Assembly (NCBI RefSeq): GCF_010131535.1
Contig: NZ_WUBS01000023.1
Coordinates: 1 to 56,222 of the forward strand
DNA: 56,222 bases
Source: Acerihabitans arboris
GTDB taxonomy: Bacteria > Pseudomonadota > Gammaproteobacteria > Enterobacterales > Enterobacteriaceae
Direction: 5' to 3'
Of this stretch, positions 27,331 to 36,286 are shown one piece after another; position 1 is the stretch's first letter, and the number at the start of each line of letters is the position of its first letter. The position numbers and the translations under genes were made by a program. Under the pieces are notes generated by a model. The model worked only from the letters and a program-made list of their open reading frames with translations. It ran no database searches and was not told the origin of the DNA.

Positions 27331-27957
27331 ATGATTGGCATTGAAGATAATGAAGCCCCGGGGAAAAACCGGGATCGCAGGCAACAGGTACTGGACGCCG
27401 CGGCAAAATGTTTCAGAGAAGAAGGGTTTCATGGCTGCAGCATTGCCCGGATTTCCAAGGCCGCTGGCATGAGTCCCGGGCACATCTACTATCATTTCGC
27501 CAACAAGGAAGCGATCGTCGAAGCGCTGGTAGCACAACAGGAAAATTCATTGATTGAATTGGTAAACAACATTGCCGCATCTCCTGCGGATGAACAACTG
27601 GTCGACACTCTGACCCGCCATACTGCGAAAATGGTCGAGCACCACACTGCGCCAGATTTCGTTGGTCTGTGGCTCGAAATGGCCGCAGAAGCGGCGCGAA
27701 ACCCGAGCATCTCCAGGCTAATCAAGCTATCGAACAAAACTATCGACGCAAAATTCGACGAACAACTCATCGCCAAAGGAAAAGCCACCTCCATGGAGGA
27801 TCTTAAGCGGCTAAGTATCGGCATGGAGATAATAACCATTATCTTCAACGGGTTGTCTGTACGCGCGGCTACTCAGGCAAAGGAGGATAGCGTCCCTAAA
27901 TTGCTGCTGACAGAAACAATCAACGACATCATTTCTCATCTGTTTACCCGCAAATAA
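27331..27957 (+). CDS. TetR-family regulator divergent from the AcrAB operon
   Basis: The protein is 208 residues from the ATG at 27331. This start is chosen because GGAGA lies 7 bases upstream; a longer reading from a TTG at 27289 would cross that site. It has a TetR helix-turn-helix (V-L-D-A-A-A-K-C-F-R-E-E-G-F-H-G-C-S-I-A, then M-S-P-G-H-I-Y-Y-H-F-A-N-K-E-A-I) and a helical ligand domain with E-M-A-A-E-A-A-R-N-P-S-I. It shares this R-N-x-x-I-S-R pattern and the F-H-G helix with the TetR at 1423, so the two are paralogues. It probably represses the divergent pump genes through the repeat at 27252-27263. Confidence 0.88.
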   Translation: MIGIEDNEAPGKNRDRRQQVLDAAAKCFREEGFHGCSIARISKAAGMSPGHIYYHFANKEAIVEALVAQQENSLIELVNNIAASPADEQLVDTLTRHTAKMVEHHTAPDFVGLWLEMAAEAARNPSISRLIKLSNKTIDAKFDEQLIAKGKATSMEDLKRLSIGMEIITIIFNGLSVRAATQAKEDSVPKLLLTETINDIISHLFTRK

Positions 27958-28402
27958 CAAAGGGCAACGATTGAAAAGCTAAAGCGATAGCAAATTGATA
28001 TAGGCTAATGGTGTCGCTTAGCAGTTGGTATCATGGCTCAATAGAACAAAGAACTGCCAATCTCACCCGATGCGCGACGATAGTGCTTTATCATCGCCAT
28101 CCTGTGTTTTATGTGAAAATAATTGATAGGTTTATCCATTAGGACACATTCCACATTCTGCGTATATACAGTATATTTCATTCCATAAAAGAGGAATGAT
28201 TAAAATAATAATTACACTTTATGAAACTATTATTTCGTATCATCCCGGCACCAGAGCTATTAACGTTTAAGATTGTCATAGTAACATCGCGTAGGCAAAA
28301 TTTACTTAACATTCTTATCGTTTTCTTTAATCCGTCCTGAAGGAAATGTAATGCAATCAAGAATATAATTTACTCCCTTCGTGGTGATCTAAGGAGAGAA
28401 AC
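27958..28402. other. Intergenic gap, AT-rich, no gene seen
   Basis: Nothing coding is recognised on either strand. The right half is AT-rich and should contain the promoter of the small secreted protein at 28403, whose ATG is preceded by AAGGAGAGAAAC, a strong ribosome site. Confidence 0.5.
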
Positions 28403-28726
28403 ATGATAGGTATCAAGAAAATATTTTCAGTTGCAGGTCTGATACTGGCTACTGGTTTCTATTTATCAACGAATGCAGAGCCCTATCGATCAAGATCCGA
28501 GATTGGACCTCCATGGGATCCACCATTTGATCCATGGGGACCTACTATTGTTTTATATCCGCCAACATCGCCCCACGTTATTTACATATCGCCCGCGCCA
28601 CCTCAAGTATGGGTAGAAAAAAGCTCCCATTACAGATATTACTGTCCTAAACCTGTCGGGTATTACCCGAATATAAAAAAATGCCCTAAAGGCTGGATGA
28701 AAATTGTTTTTGATACTTCAAAATAA
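28403..28726 (+). CDS. Small secreted Pro-rich protein of unknown function
   Basis: The 107-residue protein begins with a Sec signal peptide (I-K-K-I-F-S-V-A-G-L-I-L-A-T-G-F-Y-L-S-T-N-A, cleavage near residue 28). A Pro/Trp/Tyr-rich segment follows (P-P-W-D-P-P-F-D-P-W-G-P). The C-terminal block Y-Y-C-P-K-P-V-G-Y-Y-P-N-I-K-K-C-P-K-G-W-M-K-I-V has two cysteines that could form a disulfide. This Y-Y-C-P...Y-Y-P.(V/I)..C...W..V motif recurs in small envelope proteins of Proteobacteria without known function. A strong ribosome site precedes the ATG. The next gene, a glycine-zipper lipoprotein, begins 13 bases after its stop, so both probably form a two-gene operon. Confidence 0.75.
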   Translation: MIGIKKIFSVAGLILATGFYLSTNAEPYRSRSEIGPPWDPPFDPWGPTIVLYPPTSPHVIYISPAPPQVWVEKSSHYRYYCPKPVGYYPNIKKCPKGWMKIVFDTSK

Positions 28727-28739
28727 AGAGGTAGTAAAG

Positions 28740-29237
28740 ATGGGCAAATCTTACGCGATTATAATTCCGTTGCTTGCAGGGATCGTACTGATGGGATGTG
28801 TTTCAACTCCGGTGGCGCCCACCGTGATGACACTGCCTGGCAGCGGCAAAACCTACGACCAGTTCAGAGTGGATGATGTCATCTGCAAAAACACAGCATA
28901 CAGCTCACTCAGTGGTGAAGCATCCTCCATCAATAACAGGAGTGTCGCCACCGTTGCAGCCGGTACCGCCATTGGCACCGCCGCCGGCGCAATGATAGGC
29001 TCAGCAGGTGGCCCGCGTGGTACAGCTGATGGAGCGGTAATCGGTGCGGGTGGAGGACTTCTCGCAGGAGCTGCGGTAGCCGGCGGCAAGGGTGGTGATG
29101 CGCAAGATTCTCTGCAGGACCAATACAACGTGGTCTATTTACAGTGTATGTACGCCAAAGGGAACAAAATACCACAGTCATATGCCTGGGACAGCAATGA
29201 GGATCCATCCTCAGTTCCACCTGATTATCACCCCTAA
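28740..29237 (+). CDS. Glycine-zipper outer-membrane lipoprotein of unknown function
   Basis: The 165-residue protein starts at ATG 28740 (GAGG upstream). It has a lipoprotein signal with lipobox V-L-M-G-C, giving a Cys near residue 20. A glycine-zipper stretch follows at about 70-125 (A-A-G-T-A-I-G-T-A-A-G-A-M-I-G-S-A-G-G, then A-V-I-G-A-G-G-G-L-L-A-G-A-A-V-A-G). The tail is polar with Y-N-V-V-Y-L-Q-C-M-Y-A-K-G-N, a pattern shared with YMGG/glycine-zipper lipoproteins. It probably associates with membrane. It overlaps or follows closely the small secreted protein gene and is likely its operon partner. No specific role is known. Confidence 0.8.
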   Translation: MGKSYAIIIPLLAGIVLMGCVSTPVAPTVMTLPGSGKTYDQFRVDDVICKNTAYSSLSGEASSINNRSVATVAAGTAIGTAAGAMIGSAGGPRGTADGAVIGAGGGLLAGAAVAGGKGGDAQDSLQDQYNVVYLQCMYAKGNKIPQSYAWDSNEDPSSVPPDYHP

Positions 29238-29758
29238 TACCAATGGCTGGAAGCCGGAGCCGAGACATCCTGCTATCGGACAACGGCAAGGCAAAAATAG
29301 GGCGACTGTGACTTTGTGAGTATGAAAACCGTAATGCCGGTTCGACGCTGCCCCATTTGCCCCTTACGTTGTCGTTCGTATATCCGGCCAGCTAATAAAG
29401 TTAAGGCATCTGGCCACGTTGAAACATCCTCGCATTTCGGCCTTAAAGGCCTGGACCTCTCTCAGGTTTTCGGTGCCCCAATCTGGCCTGCTTTTCATCG
29501 CTTCTGCTTTCTTCGCAATTTCAGGGTAAGACTTTTGCTCAGAACCTATTCTGACTGTTAGTACTAACTCTGATGATATAATCCTTCAGAGAAGTAAAGT
29601 TCCTGACGGGTAATTATTACCCAAACAACCCTAATCGCTGAAGCTGGCCCTGGAGCAGACTCAGTACGGAAAAAAACCGGCCCTTATGATGTTAGCTGCC
29701 AGACGCGTTAAGCACAAACCCTTAAGGCGCAGATAATGACTGGCGCTAATAGCAGAAT
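29238..29758. other. Gap between the lipoprotein and the BamA-like gene; contains a minus-strand coding-like frame
   Basis: On the minus strand 29364-29585 is open for 74 codons with good protein composition (YPEIAKKAEAMKSRPDWGTE, then V-Q-A-F-K-A-E-M-R-G-C). It has no start codon except an internal ATG at 29496-29498. I do not recognise it; it may be the 3' part of a decayed gene. The remainder shows no recognisable gene. Confidence 0.35.
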
Positions 29759-29786
29759 AAAAAAAGGGCTGTATTGGATACAGCCC
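29759..29786 (-). terminator. Rho-independent terminator of the BamA-like gene
   Basis: Read on the minus strand, GGGCTGTAT, a 3-base loop and ATACAGCCC form a perfect 9-base stem (29766-29786). Seven T residues follow (A-run 29759-29765 on the plus strand). It lies about 210 bases downstream of the stop codon at 29998. No other minus-strand gene intervenes, so it probably ends that transcript. Confidence 0.85.
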
Positions 29787-29997
29787 AAAGGAAGAACTAC
29801 ATTTACTATTTTCTAGCACAAGAATACTTTTATCCTAAGTATTCTTTTTTTATTATACCGCCATTTTAAATAATTACCTCATGCGACACGTTAAGCAAGT
29901 GTAAATTAATCGTAATTCCCAGATTCTTTATATGTCGCGTGCAAAAATATACATAAGTATATATCACGCAGGGTATTTATCGTCCTAACAGCCGTGA

Positions 29998-32421
29998 TTA
30001 CCAAGTCTTGCCGATATTAAACTGGAATTGCTCCGCCGAATCGCCTTCGTATTTTTTAACCGGCAGTGCATACGAAAACACCATTGGCCCTAGAGGCGAC
30101 TGCCACTGCAGGGAAATCCCCGTCGAAACGCGAATTTGCATCGGATCGCCATAGTCGGGAATATCCGCCGAACGCGTTTGATAGGTATTTTCCCACTCGG
30201 TATCCCAAACGGTTCCAGCATCGACGAACAACGAGGTGCGCACGGAAGTGGTGTATTTTTCGCTTAGGAACGGAGTCGGCACATATAATTCCAGGCTGGC
30301 CAGCGCCATGGCGTTGCCACCGACCGCATCGTCCGACTTTTCCAATGGACAGTCGCTGTATGACGTTTCAGAACCGTTGCAGCGATAATAAGCCGATTTG
30401 GGACCAATGGTGTTGGATGAAAAGCCCCGCACACTGCTGGATCCGCCTGCGTAGAAATTATCATAAAACGGCACTTCGCTGCCGCCGAAACCGTTGGCAT
30501 AACCCGCTTTGGCCCTTTCCATCAACACCCAGCTACCGCTATCGCTGAGGTTGGTATAATGATTGGCGTCAAAGGTGATTTTATAATAACTGTTATCGGA
30601 GCCCGGCAGGGTGATCTTGGTGTTCAGGCTAACCCGGCTGCCGGCGGTTGGGAAAAAGCCGCGGTCGACATCGTTATAGCTCCAGCCCAGGTTGACGAAC
30701 AGGTCATCGGCGCGCAGTGCCGCCTCGCTGTCGCCGTCTTTAGTCACCACTTTCGGATCAAGGCCCTGTGAATAAAGATAACGCCACATGGCTACCTGCG
30801 GTTCCATATCCGACAGGCTGTTGTGCACATAATCCAGGCCGAGGTTCAGCGTATTGCTTTCGCTTACCGGGAAGCCGAAGTTGCCGCCAAGGCCGATGCT
30901 TTTCAACTTATAATCGGCGAGATCGTCATCGTCAGCGTCGTAATCGTTATAAAAAATCTTGCCGCCTAAGCTGATACCGTCCAGGGTAAAGTAAGGGTCG
31001 GTGGCCGACAATTCAACATAGGTTTGAGAATCGCTCTTGGTGCCGTTAAAACCCACGGTATTGCCGGTGCCCAGCCAGTTATCCTGGCTCAGTCCCAGTT
31101 GGAAGCTGACGCCGCTGTCGGAGCCATAACCTACGCCGATGTTGATGGTACCGGTGTTGCGCTCCTTGACTTTATACACCACGTCGACTTGATCCGACGA
31201 GCCAGACACCGGCCGAGTATCCACATCCACGGTTTCGAAGAAGCCAGTGCGGTTCAGGCGCGTCTTGCCTAGCTCCACCTGGTCACTGCCCAGCCAGGCA
31301 CCTTCCATCTGGCGCATCTCACGGCGCAGCACCTCATCTTTAGTGAGAGCGTTGCCTTCAAAAATAACTTTACGCACCGTGTAGCGGTTGCCGGCATCCA
31401 CGCTCATATGCAGCATGACCGTTTTATCGGCGTCGTTAATCTCAGGCGTCGTCGCCACGCGCGGATAGGCGTAGCCATAGCGCCCCAACAGCTTTTTGAT
31501 GCTCTCTTCCGTGCGGGTGATCTCGGCGCCGTTGTACAGTTCGCCGGGATGGACCTGGGCCAGTGCGTCAATGTCAGCTGAGTGCCCCGCCATATTGCCA
31601 TTGACCACCACGCCGGACAGGCGGTAAAGGCTGCCCTCGGTGATATTGATGGTGATATAGAGGGCTTTTTTATCAGGCGTCAGGCTAACCTGCGTCGAGT
31701 CGATGGCCATGCGGGCATAACCGCGATCCAGGTAGAAACTGCGCAGGATTTCCAGGTCGCCGGAAAGCTTCTGCTTTTGGTATTTACGATCGCCTATCAG
31801 ATTCCACCATGGCACATTGTCGCGCAGTTGGAAACGAGAGATCAGTTGGTCGGCGGTAAACGCCTGGTTGCCGACGATGTTGATCTGCTGGATTTTGGCC
31901 GACAGGCCTTCTGTAAACACCAGTTTCACATCCACCCGGTTACGTGGCAGCGGCGTCACCACCGCCTTTACGCTAGCACTGTATTTGCCTGCGCTGTAGT
32001 AGAAGTCCTCCAATCCTTTCTCGATGGAAGTTAAGGTATTGCGATCCAGAGATTCGCCGACGCGCACGCCGGAGACCTCCAGATTTTGCTTCAGCACATC
32101 CTCTTTCACCGCTTTGTTGCCGGTAAAGCTAATGCTGGCAATGGTCGGCCGCTCTTTCACCTTGACGATCAGGAGGTTATCGTCGCGCAGTACCTGCACG
32201 TCCTCAAAGTTCCCGGTGGCAAACAGGGCGCGCAAGGTACTACCGATATCCTCATCCGAGACTGTATCGCCAACACGAACCGGCATGCTGAGCAGCGCTG
32301 CCCCCACGGTGACACGTTGCAGTCCCTCGAACTTGATGTCACGCACCACAAAGCCGTCCGCACCGTATACAGTGGCGCTACCAAACAGCAGCGCCCCAAG
32401 CACTAGATATTTCATTGCCAT
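29998..32421 (-). CDS. BamA paralogue (Omp85 outer-membrane protein assembly factor), stand-alone copy
   Basis: The 807-residue protein has a signal peptide (cleaved after V-Y-G-A), five POTRA domains (about 22-420) and a C-terminal 16-strand barrel. The barrel has the lid-loop motif V-R-G-F and a C-terminal G-K-T-W ending in an aromatic residue. Length and motifs match BamA of E. coli (810), which inserts outer-membrane beta-barrels. The housekeeping gene normally lies between rseP and skp/lpxD; none of those is here. The gene is flanked by its own terminator and an intergenic promoter region, so this appears to be a second, monocistronic bamA. A paralogue could serve special substrates or replace bamA in some conditions. 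It might instead be the only copy after rearrangement. Confidence 0.93.
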   Translation of the reverse strand: MAMKYLVLGALLFGSATVYGADGFVVRDIKFEGLQRVTVGAALLSMPVRVGDTVSDEDIGSTLRALFATGNFEDVQVLRDDNLLIVKVKERPTIASISFTGNKAVKEDVLKQNLEVSGVRVGESLDRNTLTSIEKGLEDFYYSAGKYSASVKAVVTPLPRNRVDVKLVFTEGLSAKIQQINIVGNQAFTADQLISRFQLRDNVPWWNLIGDRKYQKQKLSGDLEILRSFYLDRGYARMAIDSTQVSLTPDKKALYITINITEGSLYRLSGVVVNGNMAGHSADIDALAQVHPGELYNGAEITRTEESIKKLLGRYGYAYPRVATTPEINDADKTVMLHMSVDAGNRYTVRKVIFEGNALTKDEVLRREMRQMEGAWLGSDQVELGKTRLNRTGFFETVDVDTRPVSGSSDQVDVVYKVKERNTGTINIGVGYGSDSGVSFQLGLSQDNWLGTGNTVGFNGTKSDSQTYVELSATDPYFTLDGISLGGKIFYNDYDADDDDLADYKLKSIGLGGNFGFPVSESNTLNLGLDYVHNSLSDMEPQVAMWRYLYSQGLDPKVVTKDGDSEAALRADDLFVNLGWSYNDVDRGFFPTAGSRVSLNTKITLPGSDNSYYKITFDANHYTNLSDSGSWVLMERAKAGYANGFGGSEVPFYDNFYAGGSSSVRGFSSNTIGPKSAYYRCNGSETSYSDCPLEKSDDAVGGNAMALASLELYVPTPFLSEKYTTSVRTSLFVDAGTVWDTEWENTYQTRSADIPDYGDPMQIRVSTGISLQWQSPLGPMVFSYALPVKKYEGDSAEQFQFNIGKTW

Positions 32422-32481
32422 TTAACGACATTTTCCCGAATTACTAACATTGAGAGTGTTATTTACGCATGAAAGAAGCCA

Positions 32482-32694
32482 ATGGGATTCCCTCACTTAA
32501 AGAGCAACATCATAGAATTGACTATGGCTGAACAAGGAGGTTCATCAGACTGGGCGGGGTTTTCAGAAATACATCGTTTCTTTAACGTATTACTTACCGA
32601 ATTGTCATTACCCGCACAATACGATTTCAGCAATTATCGTGGCAAGATCAGGCGATCCTGGATTTTGAGGGAGTTGCAATTCCTGTATGAATAA
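32482..32694 (+). CDS. Small open frame of uncertain status
   Basis: The 70-codon frame lies between the divergent-facing BamA-like promoter and the TonB-receptor terminator. The likely internal start is an ATG at 32524 (M-A-E-Q-G-G-S-S-D-W-A-G-F). The sequence F-S-E-I-H-R-F-F-N-V-L-L-T-E-L-S-L-P looks protein-like and soluble. No ribosome site is convincing and no family is recognised. It could be chance or a fragment. Confidence 0.25.
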   Translation: MGFPHLKSNIIELTMAEQGGSSDWAGFSEIHRFFNVLLTELSLPAQYDFSNYRGKIRRSWILRELQFLYE

Positions 32695-32716
32695 AAAGGG
32701 AAAACATGGTTTTCCC
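32693..32716 (-). terminator. Rho-independent terminator of the TonB-dependent receptor gene
   Basis: On the minus strand GGGAAAAC, loop CAT and GTTTTCCC form an 8-base stem (32698-32716), followed by TTTTT (A-run 32693-32697 on the plus strand). It lies 23 bases after the receptor stop codon. Confidence 0.8.
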
Positions 32717-32739
32717 TAGGGATGGGTAAAAAGCGTCGG

Positions 32740-34983
32740 TCAAAAATGCGTATTCAGCGACATGTAATATGTGCGGCCTGATTCATTGTAGGTCGCCGCG
32801 CCGGCGCCATACATATAGGCGCCGGTGGTTGAGTTGCCGGTGGTGGACGCATTGCCGGCCCGATAATGACGCTTATCGAACAGGTTGTCGATACCGCCTG
32901 TCACATCGACATATTTATTGACTGTATAGGTGGCGCTGGTGCCAAACAACGCGTAAGGGCTGATTTCGCGTTTTTCACTGCCGCTCGCCGCTTCGCCTTT
33001 ATAGTTGTATTTTTTCGGTTTTTGCCTGCCGTACCAGGTCATGCTGCCGCGCACCGACAAATCCGGCCGCGCCTGCCATTCCACCGTGGAATTGGCGGTA
33101 AACTCAGGAATGATGGACAGGTAATCGCCGGTGGTTTTATTCTTGTTCTGCAGGATATACGTCAGGTTATTTTTAACCGCGACGCTTTCCGTCACCGGGA
33201 AATTCAGCGTTCCCTCCAGGCCCTGCACCACGGCTTTCGGCACGTTTTCCCATTTATAGACATCGGACGTACCGTTGGAGTATTCCGCCGCATAGCCTGC
33301 CTCGATCTTATTACGGTAATCATTGCGATAGTAGGTTAAACCGGCCTGCACCCCTTCATGATGATACTCAATGCCGATCTCTTTATTAACGCTGGTTTCC
33401 GCCTTCAGATTGGCATTACCCTGCAGATAACAGCTGCTGGTGCTGGCATAGCACCCTTGTCCGTTGCTATACAGCAGATAGTTGGGATTGGTCTGGTACA
33501 AATTGGGGGCTTTATAGGCCCGGGCTATGCCCATTTTAACGGTAAAATCTCCGCCCACTTCCTGCGACAGGTTTAGGGACGGACTAAAATTACTGCCGGT
33601 AATGGAATGGTAATCAAAGCGCAGGCCGGGTGTCAGCGTGGTCGAGCCGGTTAATTCGACATTATCTTCGGTATAGAGCGAATACAGGTTGGCGGAAGCG
33701 TACGGGCTGCGGCCGCTGGAAGACAATCCGTCCACCCCACCGGTGCCGATACTTTGGGTGTTGGAGGTGGGATCCTTCATCTCCTGGTGATTCCATTCCA
33801 TACCGAAAGTGGCGGTTTGCTGGAACAGCCAGTCAAAAGGAATATTCACCTCCGAATGGGCATTGATGTCGCCCAGGGTAATGGTGGAGAAACCTTCATC
33901 GGTGGTGCTGAATATTCCCTCGGTGCCGCCGGCCAGGCCCTCGTTCAGCCGGCTGTTGCGGGTACGCTCGTACTGGATATAGTTGGTGGTGGTCACCCCG
34001 CTATCCCAGGCGCCTGTGTATTTCAGGCTAACGTTCTGGCGATAAAGCACGTTGGTTTCCTTGCCGTAATATTTCTGCACCAGCTGGTTGGTATTGGTAT
34101 TTTGCGTGTCACCGGCATAAATATTGCCCTGACGGCTGTATCCCGCCGTTAATTCCAGCGCCTGCATCGGCTGGAATTCCCAGCGCAGCGCGGCATTGAT
34201 ATCTTTATCGCGCACGCCCTCCCGTCCGGCGGGCAGCGAGCTGGCATAGGTACCGGTGCGCAGCGACTGATGCCCGTCATTAATGTTCTGGGCATCGGCC
34301 TGGGTTTTACTCCAGCCGCCATACAGCCTGAAGCTGAGATTGTCGGTCAGCGCACCGTTTATACTGCCGTTAAAGCGCTTGGTGGCACCCTCGGATTTAT
34401 GTTCAGGCACGTTGTAGTAGCTGTTAAAACTGCCGTGCAATTCCTTCTCCACGGGTTTGGTAATGATATTCACTACCCCGCCCATGGCGCCGCTGCCGTA
34501 CAGCGCCGCCGCCGGTCCCCTGATAACCTCGATTCGTTCAATCATTTCCGGCGGCACCCAGTTGCTGTCGCCGCGTGAATCCCGTTCGCCGCGCCAGCCG
34601 TAACGCACGGAATTTTTGCTGCTCACCGGCATGCCGTCAATTAGCATCAGAGTATTTTCCGGACCCATGCCGCGAATATCGATCTGGCGGTTATTACCGC
34701 GCTGGCCGCTGGTGGAGTTGCCGGTCAGGTTAACGCCAGGCATGGTGCGGATTATTTCCGACACGTCCCGCTGCGGCGGATGCTTTTTGATCTCGTCTTT
34801 ATCAATAAGGGATACGCCCGGCGCCTGTAGCGTCTGCCTGCGCGCCGTTACCACCAGGGTATCCTCAGCTTCTTGTTTTGCAGCCGTTTTTTCGTCTACC
34901 GACTGGGCGGCGGCGGAATAAACCACACTTATCAATGCCGCGCAGACACAGGTCGCGAGGCTGGATTTACGGTAAGTTTTCAT
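32740..34983 (-). CDS. TonB-dependent catecholate-type siderophore receptor (FepA/IroN/BfrA-like)
   Basis: The protein is 747 residues from the ATG at 34983 (an upstream in-frame start at 35019 would add 12 residues before the signal peptide). The signal peptide ends near V-Y-S-A-A-A-Q. A TonB box (E-D-T-L-V-V-T-A) and plug domain follow (I-D-I-R-G-M-G-P-E-N-T-L-M-L-I-D-G-M-P, then V-I-R-G-P-A-A-A-L-Y-G-S-G-A-M-G-G-V-V-N). The rest is a 22-strand barrel ending in Y-M-S-L-N-T-H-F. The C-terminal stretch with T-G-A-Y-M-Y-G-A-G-A-A-T-Y-N-E resembles IroN/FepA-type catecholate receptors. A Fur box lies upstream. No siderophore synthesis or ABC genes are nearby, so it may import a foreign siderophore. 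It acts in the outer membrane, energised by TonB. Confidence 0.92.
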   Translation of the reverse strand: MKTYRKSSLATCVCAALISVVYSAAAQSVDEKTAAKQEAEDTLVVTARRQTLQAPGVSLIDKDEIKKHPPQRDVSEIIRTMPGVNLTGNSTSGQRGNNRQIDIRGMGPENTLMLIDGMPVSSKNSVRYGWRGERDSRGDSNWVPPEMIERIEVIRGPAAALYGSGAMGGVVNIITKPVEKELHGSFNSYYNVPEHKSEGATKRFNGSINGALTDNLSFRLYGGWSKTQADAQNINDGHQSLRTGTYASSLPAGREGVRDKDINAALRWEFQPMQALELTAGYSRQGNIYAGDTQNTNTNQLVQKYYGKETNVLYRQNVSLKYTGAWDSGVTTTNYIQYERTRNSRLNEGLAGGTEGIFSTTDEGFSTITLGDINAHSEVNIPFDWLFQQTATFGMEWNHQEMKDPTSNTQSIGTGGVDGLSSSGRSPYASANLYSLYTEDNVELTGSTTLTPGLRFDYHSITGSNFSPSLNLSQEVGGDFTVKMGIARAYKAPNLYQTNPNYLLYSNGQGCYASTSSCYLQGNANLKAETSVNKEIGIEYHHEGVQAGLTYYRNDYRNKIEAGYAAEYSNGTSDVYKWENVPKAVVQGLEGTLNFPVTESVAVKNNLTYILQNKNKTTGDYLSIIPEFTANSTVEWQARPDLSVRGSMTWYGRQKPKKYNYKGEAASGSEKREISPYALFGTSATYTVNKYVDVTGGIDNLFDKRHYRAGNASTTGNSTTGAYMYGAGAATYNESGRTYYMSLNTHF

Positions 34984-35080
34984 CAGGTCAAGACACCCTT
35001 TCCTTGCTAAAAAAAGCAACCGAAACGATCGCTATTTGTAAGTTATTGTAAATGCGGAGATAGCGAAAATTTAGCATTAA

Positions 35081-35095
35081 TGATAACGATTACCA
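35081..35095. promoter_or_regulatory. Fur box in front of the TonB-dependent receptor
   Basis: TGATAAC-G-ATTACCA matches the 7-1-7 Fur consensus TGATAATNATTATCA at 12-13 of 14 informative positions. It lies about 100 bases upstream of the receptor start, a typical place for iron-dependent repression. Confidence 0.7.
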
Positions 35096-35272
35096 ATCTC
35101 AATAAGTGTAAATAACCCGTAATTTTTGTCTTTATTTCATCAAAATAGCGAAAGGCTGTTAACAAACGGATATAGCCTGTAGTGTAGGTTGGCGGCGACA
35201 TGGCTATACCCGGCGTAAGCGCTCAAAGGATGGTACACACCAAGATCGTCTTAAGCAGCAGCCGCCCAGATT

Positions 35273-35491
35273 CTAATGCGCTCCAGATCGCGAAACATCT
35301 TGCACGTATAGCGTTCCAACATCATGCCTGCCGAGAATACCGGTGTTACTACGTTCCAGCGGCATGATGCCAAATATATGTTTCAGCAAGGAGATCTGTC
35401 GGTTGATCGCTGATGTTGCAATATGTAGGCGAACGGCGGCGCTACAATTCGATCCGGTTTCAGCTACTTCGTTAAAATATATATAATTCAT
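35273..35491 (-). pseudogene. LysR-family regulator, N-terminal fragment
   Basis: The frame encodes the start of a LysR DNA-binding domain: N-Y-I-Y-F-N-E-V-A-E-T-G-S, then A-V-R-L-H-I-A-T-S-A-I-N-R-Q-I-S-L-L-K. A degraded wing (M-P-L-E-R-S-N-T-G-I-L) and G-T-L-Y-V-Q-D follow before a stop at about residue 72. The whole effector domain is missing and several consensus residues are changed, so this is a decayed remnant. The DNA between it and the receptor promoter (35096-35272) shows nothing recognisable. Confidence 0.7.
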
Positions 35492-36286
35492 TGCTCTTTA
35501 CTATGTAGTAATAAATTAAATGTTATGTCTATATTACTGATCCTCATGGTAATCTCCGTCAAATATGAATAACTGAGCCAATGTACTTTTTCATGGATGT
35601 GCTAATAACACTAATTTGCATTTCACACAACCCAATGTTAAAGATCACTTTATAATAAAACCATGTTTAAATTAAAATAAGCAACGGCACTATATTTTCA
35701 CAGATACAATAACATTTTATTTGTTATTTCAGAAAGTGATGTAAATTTAAGTTAGAGATTTCTAAACCATTTCATCATATAAAAACTTCAAGTAAGCCTA
35801 ATGGCTAAAACAACCTAGTAATTTTCTTTTCAAACATTACACAAACCTTACCATTAAGTTATTGAACCAAGATAACCATATTGTTAACCTATCAAGTTAG
35901 AGCTTTCAGTTGGTGACTGATGATGGATTATTATACTCCTTACATACAATTAGTGGTTATTTTATTGATGATAGTTATCATTATCATATTATTCATCCGT
36001 TGATTTTTACAATAAATTTAAATATATATTTATGATAATTGAAGGTGCTTGATTTTGTAAAAGCCGAGTATGATTTTACTCAAAGCAATGTGCACAGCTC
36101 TAAGCAAAAATTTAGTTTCAAAATTGTTACGGACTGAAGCCACCATAAGCACTGTGACGATGCCAGCGATCATAATCCCTTATAAATCACCAAACATCGT
36201 CTTCTTTCATTTCTGCCCAACTGCTGAACCGTTCGCCGTGAATTCATTCGTCAGTGACTCAGGTAGGTCAACCTTTCTGACGATTA
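35492..36286. other. Very AT-rich gap with scattered signals, no normal gene
   Basis: About 800 bases of AT-rich DNA separate the LysR remnant from IS66 debris. It contains a possible 27-codon membrane peptide (35920-36003, listed separately) and, overlapping it, a 19-base Fur-like site at 35967-35985 (15 of 19 to the classical consensus, ending ATCATTATC). A plus-strand frame at 36070-36303 has no recognisable content. Such AT-rich DNA is typical of acquired or decaying regions. Confidence 0.4.
35920..36003 (+). CDS. Possible 27-residue single-pass membrane peptide
   Basis: Two tandem ATG codons open a 27-codon frame ending TGA at 36001-36003. A polar head (M-M-D-Y-Y-T-P-Y) is followed by an unbroken hydrophobic helix (I-Q-L-V-V-I-L-L-M-I-V-I-I-I-I-L-F-I) and a terminal Arg, as in known bacterial membrane micro-proteins. 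GGTG 6 bases upstream is a weak ribosome site. AT-rich DNA tends to encode Ile/Leu by chance, so confidence is low. Confidence 0.25.
   Translation: MMDYYTPYIQLVVILLMIVIIIILFIR

Noticed and set aside
35967..35985. Fur box considered as the control site of a gene
   Set aside because: It matches 15 of 19 positions, but no recognisable gene starts downstream and AT-rich DNA yields such matches easily; only noted.
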